From Verrucomicrobiota bacterium (GTDB lineage Bacteria > Verrucomicrobiota > Verrucomicrobiia > Opitutales > Opitutaceae), in assembly GCA_014584295.1 (NCBI GenBank), contig JACTNC010000019.1, forward strand, positions 186,001 to 250,000: a stretch of DNA of 64,000 bases. The letters run 5' to 3'. Under the pieces are notes generated by a model, which was given only the letters and a program-made list of their open reading frames with translations, made no database searches and was not told where the DNA came from. Numbering within the stretch: the first letter of the stretch is position 1; each line of letters opens with the position of its first letter. The translations under genes and the position numbers were made by a program. This document shows, in pieces, positions 8,424 to 18,091 of the stretch.

Positions 8424-9743
8424 ATGAATCCCAACGAACTTCCTCTCGAGAATCAGATCCTGACTGATCGCAACGTTGCCATGAAGGTGGTGGGCGTTGG
8501 CGGAGCCGGCGCGAATGCCGTCGACCGACTCAAGATGGAAAATCTCGACCGCCTGCAATTGGTCGCGGTGAACACCGACTACCAGGCGCTGTCCAGTTCT
8601 CCCCTTCAGGACAAGGTTCTGATCGGAATGGGTGTGACCCGCGGGCTGGGCGCGGGGGGAGACCCCGATCTTGGCCGCGAAGCCGCGGAGGCCGATCGTG
8701 AGAAACTGCAGGCGATCGCCAAGGACTGCGATCTCGTGTTTCTCCTTGCTGGGATGGGCGGCGGCACGGGTAGCGGTGCGGCGCCCATTCTGGCCGAGCT
8801 TGCGGCGGAGGAAGGCGCACTGGTCATAGCCTTTGTGACGATGCCTTTTGCCTTTGAAGGCGGCCGGCGGCTCCGTCAGGCGGAGGAGGGCCTGACGGCG
8901 TTGCGCAAGGTATGCGACGCCGTGATTCCTCTGCCGAATGATGTATTGCTGCAGGAGGCGGGTGAGAATGAAACCGTGCTGGATTCCTTTGCGCGTGCGG
9001 ACGAGTGGATTGGCCGCGGAGTGAAATCGATCTGGGGGATGCTGCATCGCACCGGGTTGATCAACCTCGATTTCTCGACCCTGCGGCAGGCGTTTGCGAT
9101 GCGCGGTGGCAAGACACTCTTTGGACTGGGTGCGGGGTCAGGGGCGCAAGGCGCGGCTGAGGCGATTGATAGCCTGAAGATGTGTCCGTTGCTTGTGACT
9201 CCTGAGTTTTCGCGCAAGGCCGACCGCCTGCTCGTCAACATTACTGGCGGCCCGGATCTCACGCTGCCGAAGGTCAATGAAATCATGACGGCTGTGACGG
9301 AGCAGTTCGGTCGCGATTCCCATGTCATCATGGGTGCGGTGATCGACGAGGCGATGAGCCAGCGCGTTGAGATCTGCGTCCTGGGCACCAGCGACCTCGG
9401 GGGCAGGCTTGGCTCGCGCCGGGCTCCGCATGCGGGTCGGCAAAGGAGTGCCTCCACGGATCCCGCGTCTGGAATCAAGGCGGAAGCGGCAAAGCCCGCG
9501 GAAATCGTGAGCCTTGCGGGCGGCTCCGTGCAGACGGGAGGAGGAAAGTCGGTCGCAGGATCCGCAGGTGATCAACTTCCGCTGGGAGCGTCCGTACACG
9601 CCGCCAAACCGAAACAGAACGAGTTCTCATTCACTGAAGTCGAGAGCCGGGGATATTTTGACAAGACCGACCGCAATCTCTTCGAAGGTCAGGATCTCGA
9701 TGTGCCGACTTACCTGCGCAAAGGGATCAAGATCGCCCTGTAG
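8424..9743 (+). CDS. ftsZ: FtsZ, tubulin-like division GTPase
   Basis: Forms the Z-ring. Signature residues are present: VVGVGGAGANAV near the N-terminus and the GTP-binding loop GMGGGTGSG at 110-118. A linker rich in Ser/Gly/Ala/Lys (about 335-395) leads to a good C-terminal peptide, DLDVPTYLRKGIKI, the part that binds FtsA. The T7 loop reads GLINLDFSTLRQAF: Asn214 and Asp216 are kept, but the position of the second catalytic aspartate (Asp212 in E. coli, NVDFAD) is Thr219. That aspartate normally promotes GTP hydrolysis in the neighbouring subunit, so activity or assembly may differ. Length (439) is slightly above average because of the linker. Confidence 0.96.
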   Translation: MNPNELPLENQILTDRNVAMKVVGVGGAGANAVDRLKMENLDRLQLVAVNTDYQALSSSPLQDKVLIGMGVTRGLGAGGDPDLGREAAEADREKLQAIAKDCDLVFLLAGMGGGTGSGAAPILAELAAEEGALVIAFVTMPFAFEGGRRLRQAEEGLTALRKVCDAVIPLPNDVLLQEAGENETVLDSFARADEWIGRGVKSIWGMLHRTGLINLDFSTLRQAFAMRGGKTLFGLGAGSGAQGAAEAIDSLKMCPLLVTPEFSRKADRLLVNITGGPDLTLPKVNEIMTAVTEQFGRDSHVIMGAVIDEAMSQRVEICVLGTSDLGGRLGSRRAPHAGRQRSASTDPASGIKAEAAKPAEIVSLAGGSVQTGGGKSVAGSAGDQLPLGASVHAAKPKQNEFSFTEVESRGYFDKTDRNLFEGQDLDVPTYLRKGIKIAL

Positions 9744-9758
9744 CCAACGTCCCCTCCC

Positions 9759-10799
9759 ATGTTTGTCGATGAATGTGTTATAAAGGCCCAGGCCGGTGAC
9801 GGCGGGAGGGGGTGCATCTCTTTCCGGCGGGAAAAGTACGAGCCATGGGGTGGACCGAATGGAGGTGACGGCGGCAAGGGCGGAGACGTCATCCTGCGCG
9901 GAGATGACGACACCAACAACCTCGTTGACTTCAAGTTCAAGCCTCACTGGAAGGCGGAGCGAGGCGAGCACGGCCTCGGCAAGGATTGTCACGGCCGTGA
10001 AGGAAAACCCGCGGTGCTGCGCCTACCTTTAGGTACGGTGGTCATCGACGAAGCGACACAGAAGGTCGTCGCCGAAGTGATTCACGACGGGCAGGAGATC
10101 GTGTTGTGCAAGGGAGGCAACGGTGGATGGGGAAACACGCATTTCAAGACCTCGACCAATCGTGCGCCCAAGCGCGCAAACCCCGGTCAGGAGGGCGAGG
10201 GAGGAACGTTTCGGCTCGTGCTCAAGAGCATTGCTGACGTCGGCCTTGTCGGCTTTCCCAACGCCGGGAAGTCCTCGCTCACGAAAGCGATCACCAAGGC
10301 GCGTCCGAAGACGGCGGCGTATCCCTTCACGACGCTGCATCCGCAGATCGGAGTGATCGAGTATGCCGATCCGGTCAGCTTTGATCGCCTCTTGCTTGCC
10401 GATGTGCCTGGCTTGATTGAAGGAGCCAGCGAGAACCGAGGGCTCGGGCATCGGTTTCTGCGGCACATCGAGCGCTGTGCGCTGCTGATGTTCCTGATCG
10501 ACATTGCCGGCACCGACGGACGCGATCCGCGCGAGGATTACCGGACGCTGCTGAGCGAATTGAAGCTTTATGATCCGGCCCTGTTGAAAAAACCTCGGCT
10601 CGTGGTGGCGAACAAGATCGACCTTCCCGAGGCAGCGGCCAACCTGAGAAAATTCAAGCGACGCCACAAAGTGGACGTTATGCCGATCTCCTGTCTTTCC
10701 GGTCAGGGGCTGGATGCCTTGAAACTGGAGCTCAGGAGGCGCGTCCGGGGCCGCCTTGCTCCAATGGGCAAAAAATCCCCGCATTCCCTCACGTCTTGA
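9759..10799 (+). CDS. obgE: ObgE/CgtA ribosome-associated GTPase
   Basis: Obg GTPase involved in late 50S ribosomal subunit assembly and stress signalling. The glycine-rich Obg fold is clear: AGDGGRGCISFRREKYEPWGG, GGDGGKGGDVIL, KGGNGGWGN. The G domain has a P-loop GFPNAGKSSL, switch AAYPFTTLHPQIG, DVPGLIEGAS and NKID. It ends soon after the G domain (346 residues), with no TGS-like C-terminal extension. It starts 15 nt after ftsZ, so it is probably co-transcribed with the division genes, which would tie ribosome assembly to division gene expression (inference). Confidence 0.95.
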   Translation: MFVDECVIKAQAGDGGRGCISFRREKYEPWGGPNGGDGGKGGDVILRGDDDTNNLVDFKFKPHWKAERGEHGLGKDCHGREGKPAVLRLPLGTVVIDEATQKVVAEVIHDGQEIVLCKGGNGGWGNTHFKTSTNRAPKRANPGQEGEGGTFRLVLKSIADVGLVGFPNAGKSSLTKAITKARPKTAAYPFTTLHPQIGVIEYADPVSFDRLLLADVPGLIEGASENRGLGHRFLRHIERCALLMFLIDIAGTDGRDPREDYRTLLSELKLYDPALLKKPRLVVANKIDLPEAAANLRKFKRRHKVDVMPISCLSGQGLDALKLELRRRVRGRLAPMGKKSPHSLTS

Positions 10800-10805
10800 T
10801 TTACC

Positions 10806-11327
10806 ATGGCTGCACTTTCTCCTGAAAACCGGGCGCTGTTGATGCGCGCAAACCGCATGATGGGCGCCGCATTGGTCGAACACAATCTGGTGAAGGTTGA
10901 GGATCTTGAGAAAGCCAATGAGAAGCTGTTTCAAATCATTGCCAGTCAGAATTCGCGTCAGAGCACGCTATTGGGGGTTCTCGCGTTCGACATGAATGTG
11001 GTGAAAGAGGAGGACGTGATTGCCCATGTGGTGGAGAAGGAAGGCATCGGCCTGATCGATTTGCGGACCTACGATGTTTCCGAAGATCTTCGCAAAACGG
11101 CAGATATAGGTGCATGCTGGGCCACGTGGACCGTGCCTTTCGACAAGGAGGATGACTTTTACACCGTCGCCACGGCCTATTATTTGAGCCCCGCCGTACG
11201 AAAGCATTGGGAGAAAGTGCTGGATGCGCCGATTATCTGGTACGCTACGTCACTGGAAATGATCGCCGACTTTCTCGAAAAGATGGAATCGGACCGCGCG
11301 GCCTCACCCGGCGCCGCAAAGCACTGA
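10806..11327 (+). CDS. Stand-alone MshEN/T2SSE_N-like domain protein
   Basis: A 173-residue protein without a P-loop. It contains two copies of a pattern typical of the N-terminal domain of GspE/PilB/MshE ATPases: [23 protein letters not shown] and [21 protein letters not shown], followed by [37 protein letters not shown] and a C-terminal helix. In MshE-type proteins this domain binds cyclic di-GMP. Whether the ligand contacts are kept here cannot be judged by eye. It lies directly upstream of a complete secretion ATPase and 6 nt after obgE. I infer a regulatory or assembly partner of that ATPase; a detached, degenerate N-domain is the alternative. Confidence 0.6.
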   Translation: MAALSPENRALLMRANRMMGAALVEHNLVKVEDLEKANEKLFQIIASQNSRQSTLLGVLAFDMNVVKEEDVIAHVVEKEGIGLIDLRTYDVSEDLRKTADIGACWATWTVPFDKEDDFYTVATAYYLSPAVRKHWEKVLDAPIIWYATSLEMIADFLEKMESDRAASPGAAKH

Positions 11328-11355
11328 TCGTTTTCGGTGCGGTGGCGCCCGCACC

Positions 11356-13062
11356 ATGCCTCTCGGAAAAATCCAATCCCAAGTTGTCGCCAAGCTCGAG
11401 GAATTCGGTCGTCTGAATGCCGAGCAGCGCCTCGCACTCACCAACCATCCTGAAGACCTGAGCGGTGAAGCCCTCGACAAGCTGCTTCAGGAACAATACG
11501 GGGTCACCCCTTTTCAGCTTCTGGTTGCCCGCGCAAAGGCCTCCGGCCTGGCCCCCTACAACGTATCGCGGCTTCGAGTGGGATCATCAACTTTTGAACG
11601 GATCCCCCAGCAGTTCTGCCATGACAACGTGCTGATTCCCGTGGGGCAGGTCGGCGACTACCTGTTGGTCGCCTTCGCCAATCCTTTCGAGGTCACGGTG
11701 CCCGCCAAGATTCAGGAAATGACGGGTATGCGCGTCGTGCGCCTGTTGGGACGCGAAAAGGAGATCCGGGAAAAGTTTGCAAAGTCGGCGGATCGTGCGG
11801 GATTCGACGAGGTCGTCCAGCAGATCGGCGCCGAGTTTGGCAAGGAGGTCGTCGAAGAGGTCGACGAGAATGTCAATGAGGAGTCCGGCCCGATCATCCA
11901 GCTCTCCAACCGAATCATTGAGGATGCCTACTACAGCGGAACCTCCGACATTCACATCGAACCCCAGGAGAAGGAAGTCATCGTCCGCTATCGTGTGGAT
12001 GGCGTGTGTTCGGAGAAGCTCCGTCTTCCGTCGAAGGTCGGCCCCGCGCTGATTGCGAGGCTCAAGATCATGTGCAACCTGGACATCGCGGAACGCCGCC
12101 TGCCGCAGGACGGACGCATCGTCTTCAAGCAATTTACCAAGAAGGGAATCGATATCGACCTCCGCGTTTCGACCGCGCCACTCAATCACGGCGAAGGCAT
12201 GGTGATGCGTATCCTCGACAAGCAGAAGTCCACGCTGCCACTGACCGCGCTCGGTTTTTCGGAGGAGAATCTCGCACGTTACCGGGAGGCGATCCGCCAG
12301 CCCTATGGCATGATCCTGCATTGCGGACCGACGGGCTCCGGAAAGTCGATGACGCTGTATTCGGCGCTGAACGAGATCAACTCCCCTGAGCTTGTGATCC
12401 GCACCGCCGAGGATCCCATCGAGTACACGCTTGCCGGCATCAATCAGATGCAGATGCATCGCCAGATCGGGCTTACGTTCGCGGCGGCGCTGCGCTCCTT
12501 CCTTCGTCAGGATCCTGACATCATTCTGGTGGGTGAAATTCGCGACAAGGAAACCGCCAACATCGCGGTGGAGGCTGCGTTGACCGGTCACCTTCTGATT
12601 TCGACCCTGCATACGAATGATGCGCCTTCGACCATCGCCCGTCTGACGGACATGGGGGTTGAGTCATTCATGATTTCGTCGTCGCTTCTGTGCGTGTGCG
12701 CCCAACGGCTGATGCGTCGGCTGTGCAAGACCTGCCGTTTCCAGATTGAGCCGACGAGTCGCGAAAAGGAAATCCTGGAGAAGGCGATCGGATGGAGCGG
12801 CCCGATCTACAAGGCGAACCTTCGCGGCTGTCCGAAGTGCGGCAACTCCGGCTACAAGGGGCGGGTGGGCATCCACGAGTTGATGATCACCAACGAGGAG
12901 TTGATCGATGGCATCAACAAGGGAATGGAGTCCACGGAACTGAAGAAGATCGCGATGCGCGGAGGCATGAAAACCCTGCATCAGGATTCAATGCTCAAGG
13001 TCAAGGACGGCATCAGCAGCCTCGAGGAAGCGATAGCGACAGTGCCCCCCGACCTTGTCTGA
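11356..13062 (+). CDS. GspE/PilB-family type II secretion or type IV pilus assembly ATPase
   Basis: Hexameric AAA-like motor that powers pilus or pseudopilus polymerisation at the inner membrane. The N-terminal third is an MshEN-like domain ([22 protein letters not shown]). The core has Walker A GPTGSGKS at 324-331, an Asp box (RTAEDPIEY), Walker B ([15 protein letters not shown]), and the His box [13 protein letters not shown] tetracysteine zinc motif is formed by CKTC and, about 50 residues later, [19 protein letters not shown]. Length (568) is standard. No pilin, PilC or PilT genes are in view, so the exact system (type IV pilus or type II secretion) cannot be told. It lies 28 nt downstream of the stand-alone MshEN-like protein. 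Confidence 0.92.
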   Translation: MPLGKIQSQVVAKLEEFGRLNAEQRLALTNHPEDLSGEALDKLLQEQYGVTPFQLLVARAKASGLAPYNVSRLRVGSSTFERIPQQFCHDNVLIPVGQVGDYLLVAFANPFEVTVPAKIQEMTGMRVVRLLGREKEIREKFAKSADRAGFDEVVQQIGAEFGKEVVEEVDENVNEESGPIIQLSNRIIEDAYYSGTSDIHIEPQEKEVIVRYRVDGVCSEKLRLPSKVGPALIARLKIMCNLDIAERRLPQDGRIVFKQFTKKGIDIDLRVSTAPLNHGEGMVMRILDKQKSTLPLTALGFSEENLARYREAIRQPYGMILHCGPTGSGKSMTLYSALNEINSPELVIRTAEDPIEYTLAGINQMQMHRQIGLTFAAALRSFLRQDPDIILVGEIRDKETANIAVEAALTGHLLISTLHTNDAPSTIARLTDMGVESFMISSSLLCVCAQRLMRRLCKTCRFQIEPTSREKEILEKAIGWSGPIYKANLRGCPKCGNSGYKGRVGIHELMITNEELIDGINKGMESTELKKIAMRGGMKTLHQDSMLKVKDGISSLEEAIATVPPDLV

Positions 13063-13144
13063 GGCGACTTTGGTCAAAAGTGTAGAGGGCGACGGGGTCC
13101 GCAGGGGACTGGCATTTCCGGTATCTTTGGTGCTTTCAAACTCT

Positions 13145-13156
13145 GGGAATATTCCC
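13145..13156. promoter_or_regulatory. Short perfect palindrome upstream of the lipoprotein gene
   Basis: GGGAATATTCCC is a perfect 12-nt palindrome, 18 nt before ATG 13175 and just ahead of the GGGAGG ribosome binding site. It could be an operator or a chance palindrome; nothing else supports it. Confidence 0.25.
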
Positions 13157-13174
13157 TTAGTCTGGGAGGTTTCC

Positions 13175-13741
13175 ATGAAACCTTTCCTGAAGATCGAACA
13201 TTCCCTCGATACCTTCCGCCTGTGCAGTCTTGCATTGGTCATTCTACTGGGGGCTACGGCGTGCAGCAAGGAGACCGTTGCGGCCGGCACCACGGTGGCA
13301 GAGCCGAAGGAGGTCACCCGTGCCGTGGCTGCCGAGGCTGAGTCGCTGGTGGCCGAGGCCGCCTTTGCGCTCCAGTTGAAGGACTACCCACGGGTCGTTG
13401 AAACGCTGACCAAGGCCACCAAGCTGCGCGACGATATTCCGGAGTGGTGGGTGGACCTCGGAGCGACGCAAAAGCGGTTGAACAACCTGAGCGAGGCCAA
13501 GGCCTGCTACAAGAGGGCCCTGGCGATCCACGAGAGCCGCTATGACCGTACAAAGAACGTCGTGCACCTTATTCCCCAGTTCCACATTCTGCTCCTGCTC
13601 GATCGTGAGAAGGACGCCCGCTCATTGCTGGAAAAATCGCTCCAGCGCCACGGCGATAACCCCCAGTTGAAGGAATTTGTCGCGGCCCGGGGCATTGATG
13701 CCCTGCTCCAGGATCCCTACGTGATAGAAAACAAGATCTGA
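13175..13741 (+). CDS. Small TPR-type lipoprotein
   Basis: A 188-residue protein with a signal sequence (LALVILLGATAC) ending in a plausible lipobox, with the cysteine as the lipidated residue. Downstream the sequence is helical with tetratricopeptide-like spacing: AEAAFALQLKDYPRVVETLTKATKL, WWVDLGATQKRLNNLSEAKACYKRALAIHE, and REKDARSLLEKSLQRH. It probably acts as an envelope scaffold or assembly protein. I chose ATG 13175 because it has a GGGAGG site 6 nt upstream and directly begins the signal peptide; the frame is open further upstream. It may belong with the pilus/secretion ATPase (PilF/PilW-like lipoproteins have TPRs), but that is inference. The gene ends tail-to-tail with the large glycosyltransferase. 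Confidence 0.7.
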   Translation: MKPFLKIEHSLDTFRLCSLALVILLGATACSKETVAAGTTVAEPKEVTRAVAAEAESLVAEAAFALQLKDYPRVVETLTKATKLRDDIPEWWVDLGATQKRLNNLSEAKACYKRALAIHESRYDRTKNVVHLIPQFHILLLLDREKDARSLLEKSLQRHGDNPQLKEFVAARGIDALLQDPYVIENKI

Positions 13742-13759
13742 CCTGGGTCAGGCCACGAT

Positions 13760-16700
13760 TCAGGGCGCCCAGCCTCTTGGAGGCGCCGCGAGTGAAAAGT
13801 CCGTGAGCTCAAGAGTGAGGTTGGGATTGTAGGCGGGATCATGCGCGATCTGTGCCTTCCACCGCTGGAGCATCGTTTCGACTTCCTTTCGGAAACGTTC
13901 GTGTTTCTCCGGTGTGTCTTCAGCGCCCCGGCTCGCGCTCTCATGATGATAACACTCGGCAAACGGGGTCCATAGGTTGCGGTACCCGGCCTGCTGAACC
14001 TTCAGGCAGAAATCGATGTCGTTGAAGGCGACAGCGAGTTCCTCGTCCAGGCCTCCCACCTGTTCAAAGATCGCGCGGCGAACGACAAGACAGGCTGCGG
14101 TGACGGAGCTGTAGTTCTGAGCCAGTCGCGCGCGATTGAACTTGCCCTCGGTCCCGCGCGGGAAATCCCGGAATCCATGTCCCGCGACGCCACCAAGCCC
14201 GATGATCACGCCGGCATGCTGGATGGTCTCGTTAGGATAGTAGAGCATGGCTCCGACGCATCCGATCTCCGGGCGCACGGCCTGACTCACCATCTCGCGC
14301 AACCAGTCGCCATGAATGATTTCCAGGTCGTTGTTGAGGAGTCCGATGATCTCGCCTCGCGCGTGTTTCACACCGTGATTGTTGATCGCTGAATAGTTGA
14401 AAGGCGTGTCGTAGCGCAGCACGACAACCCTGTCGCCCGCGATCTGCTGAAGGTAGGCAAGCGTGGCCGGGTCATCCGATCCGTTGTCGACGATGACAAT
14501 TTCGTAGTTGGGGTAATCGGTCTTCGCGAGGATCGTGTCGACGCAACGCGAGAGCAGTTTAAGCCCGTTGCGCGAGGGAATGATCAACGACACCAAGGGC
14601 GGCAAGTCGGGAATCGGTCGTTTCACTCTCCAGTGGTCGCCCGGTACCGGGATCAATTCAACTCGCTCGCCGATCCGTTGAAAATGATCGGATAGCGCAC
14701 GGCGGGCGGCTTCAACCGGATAGTTCTTTTCGCTCAGCAGCATGGCCGTGGATCCGGGAATGGCGCGCCAGTGATAGAGCACTTTCGGGATGTGCTGGAT
14801 GCGTGACGGTGTGGTGCGCTCGACGACACGCAGCGCGAGGTCCCAGTCCTGACTCCCTTCATAGCCGACGCGGAAGCCACCGACTGATCGCATGACTTCC
14901 GCGCGGTAGACTGACAGGTGGGACAGGTAGTTCTGCGCCGTGAAGAGATCGGGCAGGAAGTCCGGCTTGAAGTAGGGCTCATGCCGACGTCCCTCCTCGT
15001 CGATCTTGTCTTCGTCGCTATAGATCAGATCCGTATCGGGTCTCGCGCAGAGAAGCGCAGCGACCTCGTAGAGCGCGTGGGGTGCCAGCTCGTCATCGTG
15101 ATCGAGCAGCGCGATGAATTCCCCGGTCGCGATTTCGAGCGCCGAGTTGGACGCGGCGGAAATGTGACCATTGGTGGCTCGAAACACCGGCCGTATGCGG
15201 GGGTCCTTCTTCGCCAAGGATTCGAGCAGTGGCCTCACGTGTGAGGCGGGGGACGCATCGTCTGCGATGCAGAGCTCCCAGTTTGGGTAGGCCTGATTCA
15301 GGACACTGTCGATGGCCTTCCTGAGCCAGACCTCATCCTCCGGCTTTCGGTGGTAGACCGGCATGAGGATCGAGATGAGCGGTTTGCGGGCAAGCGAGGT
15401 GGCGTGCTGGCGAAGGCTTTCGATCGATTCACGCGAATGCGAGTCGTAGGTTGCAGCCCATTGCTCGTAACTGGTCAGTTCCGGCTGCCCGTGGTTCGGA
15501 CCAACCTTCAGCCCGGCAGAAAAGAAGCGGTGCCAGGCGCCATGCTCGTCCGCGACCTCAAGGATGATTTCCTGATCGGCCTCCTCAAGGGGGACGTCGA
15601 TCTTGAACCCGCAGTACTCTGCCTGGGGAAGATCGCGCAGGGATGCCAGGACGTCCATGCGTTTGAGTCCATAGACACCGTTGAAGGTCCGCTCTCCGAT
15701 CCGTGCCCTGATCTTCTTGAGGGGAATGGGCTGACGTGTGAGGCACCACCCGCGCACGACGATCTTGTTGATGGAGAAGCTCCACGCCTGCGGATAGTCG
15801 ATGCTGTACAGGAACGCCGTGATGGGCTCGACGAAATCTCCGGGATTAAAGGCAAGCGCGCTCTCTTGGATTTGAGCCGCGGGGGAACCTTGACCTTCCT
15901 TCTTCTTCGATTTCGTGAACGGATCGACGAGCAGGCGCCTGAGCGATCGGAGTGGAGCGGTGACCTTCCACGAGAACGACTGCTGCATGCTCCTGATTTT
16001 CCGTTCCCGCTGGGCAATCACTTCGCCTCCCTGCAGGAGGGACGTGCGGAGCTTCTCGATCTCCTCGCGCGAGCGATGCCCAAGCGCGAGGGCGCGCGCG
16101 CGAGTCTGTGCCAGTTCGTAGTCTGACTTTGCGAGCGACGCATCAAGTGCGGCAATTCTTGCGCCGGCGTTTGTCAGCTCGGACTCGATCCTTTGTCGCC
16201 ACTGATCGTTTCTGGCGAGATCTTCGCGTGTGATGGCGAGCGCCTGCTCCAGATTCTTCGCGTGATTTTGGGTTTGCTCAAGGCGTTGCTCTGCAATTGC
16301 GAGCGCATCAGCCTTCCGTCCAAGGGCGGATTCCGCCTCAACAAGTGCGGTCTCAAACGATTGAACCTGATTCCGGGCGGAGCGCAGAAGGGTTTCGATG
16401 TGTTCGCGATGTTTTTCTGCGCGATCGCGATCCTTTTCAAGCGCATCAAGCGTCCGCTCCAGGTTGGTCACATGGAATCGTGTGGCCTCCAGGGTGGCGG
16501 TGATGTTCTTGGCATGCTGGTCGGTCAGCATCCAGCCGTGTTTCCAATCATCGCGTTCCTTCTCCAATTTGTCGCAGGCATTGCGCAGGGTGCGCTCCGC
16601 ATGTTCAGCGGAGGTTTCCAGTTGACGCGAAAGCAGCGAGAAGTCCCCGACCATCGAGAGGATTTCGGACCACAGCGGAATGGATGGGGCGGGGAGGGAT

Positions 16701-17938
16701 TGGAGCAGATCTTCCAGGTGACGAGACAGGAGGGTGACATCGCTGCCATCGGACTGGCCTGACCAGGCGGAGCGGGGTGGGCGGGCGGCCAATTCGGCAT
16801 AGAACGCCGCGAGGCGTTGTGAAGACTGTGGCAGATCGAAGTGTTCGCGCGCAAACCTGACACCAGAACTTCCGATTCTGGACGCCGCTTCCGGATCCTC
16901 AAAGACGCGCCTGCATGCGTCGGCAATGTCCTGTGGCTGTGACTTCCGGAGGATGATGGCGTTCTTTCCGTCCTGAAGCTCCAGGCCGAGATTGGACGCG
17001 ATTGTCACAACAGGGCGGCCGCTCGCGAGGTATTCCGGGAGTTTTGAAGGGAGGCGAAAATCGTTGAAGCGTCCGGGCTGCCCCGGCTGGACCAGCACAT
17101 CGCTCAAGGCCAGCAGTTCGGGCAGGCGCGATTTTTCAACGAAGCCAAGGTCGATGGTCCAAGTGCGCCAGTCAGAGGGAAGTGATTCGATGAATTGGGG
17201 GCTGTTGAAGCCGGTGCGGATCAATCGCGTGGGCACACCCTGTTCGTTGAGCAGTTTGACTGCGAGATAGAGATCAAGGATCTCCCTTTCATTGGCGAAG
17301 GTGTTGCTTCCCGTGAATACGATGACCTTTTCGTGATCTGCGAGTCCAAGTTCCTTCCTCAACTCTGCGCGTGGAGGAAGCGGGCGGTAGAATGTGAAAT
17401 CGACACCCGGCGGCAGCGTCATCACCGGTGTTCCCGCGGGTACAAACTGGCGGAGTGTGTCCACGATGACCGAAACACCGTCGGCCAGCCGCAGAAGCGT
17501 GCGGTAGCGGAGAGGGTGGGGGAGACCGGAGAGAAGAGGCTTGGGGTAGTCGGATTCCAGGGATGCACGCAATTCCCTGATCGGTGTGCCCATGTAGGAC
17601 TCAACGAGAAACTCCTCGTTGTCCTCGAGGTGCACCACAAGGCGGGACGGGGCCAATCTCTTGTACGAGATAACGAAACGGCGAACCACCTCGCGCGGCG
17701 TCCACGCGTGCAGAATGTCTGCGGGCCTGCCGTCGGGAAACAGCGACGGGTTCTTGAGCAGCTCGTCAAAGGTCGCTGCTTCGAATCTTGGCTCAGCGAC
17801 GACTGAAACGGTCTCCTTCCGATCCGGCACCGCGACGATACAGGCGTGGCCGGCCTTGGTCAGCTCTCGTGCAAAGCCCGAGATGTGGTTGATGCTGTTG
17901 GTGGTGAAGTCGCCGTAATTGACGAACAGGATGTTCAC
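13760..17938 (-). CDS. Giant glycosyltransferase: GT4 + coiled coil + two GT2 domains
   Basis: About 1390 residues. The N-terminal about 400 residues are a GT-B, family 4-like transferase (NILFVNYGDF start, VIVFTGSN, LPEYLASGRPVVTIASN). Next come roughly 240 residues of Glu/Arg/Ala-rich coiled coil ending in SMQQSFSWKVTAPLRSLRRLL, then a beta-rich module (WSFSINKIVVRGWCL). Two tandem GT-A, family 2-like domains follow: the first has PLISILMPVYHRK and LLDHDDELAPHAL with SDEDKI; the second has PLVSLIIPSRNG and LLNNDLEII with CVGAMLYYPNETIQHAGV. All three catalytic modules look intact. It probably assembles a surface polysaccharide. The frame opens at TTG 18028, but GTG 17938 begins the conserved core, so I use it; GTG 17995 is also possible. 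Confidence 0.85.
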   Translation of the reverse strand: MNILFVNYGDFTTNSINHISGFARELTKAGHACIVAVPDRKETVSVVAEPRFEAATFDELLKNPSLFPDGRPADILHAWTPREVVRRFVISYKRLAPSRLVVHLEDNEEFLVESYMGTPIRELRASLESDYPKPLLSGLPHPLRYRTLLRLADGVSVIVDTLRQFVPAGTPVMTLPPGVDFTFYRPLPPRAELRKELGLADHEKVIVFTGSNTFANEREILDLYLAVKLLNEQGVPTRLIRTGFNSPQFIESLPSDWRTWTIDLGFVEKSRLPELLALSDVLVQPGQPGRFNDFRLPSKLPEYLASGRPVVTIASNLGLELQDGKNAIILRKSQPQDIADACRRVFEDPEAASRIGSSGVRFAREHFDLPQSSQRLAAFYAELAARPPRSAWSGQSDGSDVTLLSRHLEDLLQSLPAPSIPLWSEILSMVGDFSLLSRQLETSAEHAERTLRNACDKLEKERDDWKHGWMLTDQHAKNITATLEATRFHVTNLERTLDALEKDRDRAEKHREHIETLLRSARNQVQSFETALVEAESALGRKADALAIAEQRLEQTQNHAKNLEQALAITREDLARNDQWRQRIESELTNAGARIAALDASLAKSDYELAQTRARALALGHRSREEIEKLRTSLLQGGEVIAQRERKIRSMQQSFSWKVTAPLRSLRRLLVDPFTKSKKKEGQGSPAAQIQESALAFNPGDFVEPITAFLYSIDYPQAWSFSINKIVVRGWCLTRQPIPLKKIRARIGERTFNGVYGLKRMDVLASLRDLPQAEYCGFKIDVPLEEADQEIILEVADEHGAWHRFFSAGLKVGPNHGQPELTSYEQWAATYDSHSRESIESLRQHATSLARKPLISILMPVYHRKPEDEVWLRKAIDSVLNQAYPNWELCIADDASPASHVRPLLESLAKKDPRIRPVFRATNGHISAASNSALEIATGEFIALLDHDDELAPHALYEVAALLCARPDTDLIYSDEDKIDEEGRRHEPYFKPDFLPDLFTAQNYLSHLSVYRAEVMRSVGGFRVGYEGSQDWDLALRVVERTTPSRIQHIPKVLYHWRAIPGSTAMLLSEKNYPVEAARRALSDHFQRIGERVELIPVPGDHWRVKRPIPDLPPLVSLIIPSRNGLKLLSRCVDTILAKTDYPNYEIVIVDNGSDDPATLAYLQQIAGDRVVVLRYDTPFNYSAINNHGVKHARGEIIGLLNNDLEIIHGDWLREMVSQAVRPEIGCVGAMLYYPNETIQHAGVIIGLGGVAGHGFRDFPRGTEGKFNRARLAQNYSSVTAACLVVRRAIFEQVGGLDEELAVAFNDIDFCLKVQQAGYRNLWTPFAECYHHESASRGAEDTPEKHERFRKEVETMLQRWKAQIAHDPAYNPNLTLELTDFSLAAPPRGWAP

Positions 17939-18091
17939 GGGGGGATTCAGTGGTTCCAACTGCGGTCTGTGGCGGAATGAGCCTGCAACATTCACCCCAT
18001 GGGTGAAGGGTCGACAGGCCTCGGGCAACCCGGAACTTCTTAGAATGCCAATCGCTGCGGTTTCCCGCAGATGAGAGGCAACGGGGAGCGC

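Noticed and set aside
11587-12612. 341-codon minus-strand frame over the secretion ATPase
   Set aside because: Antisense shadow; no recognisable motifs.
13055-13174. Longer N-terminus for the TPR lipoprotein
   Set aside because: It would put 40 residues before the signal peptide and overlap the ATPase gene; ATG 13175 has a good ribosome binding site.
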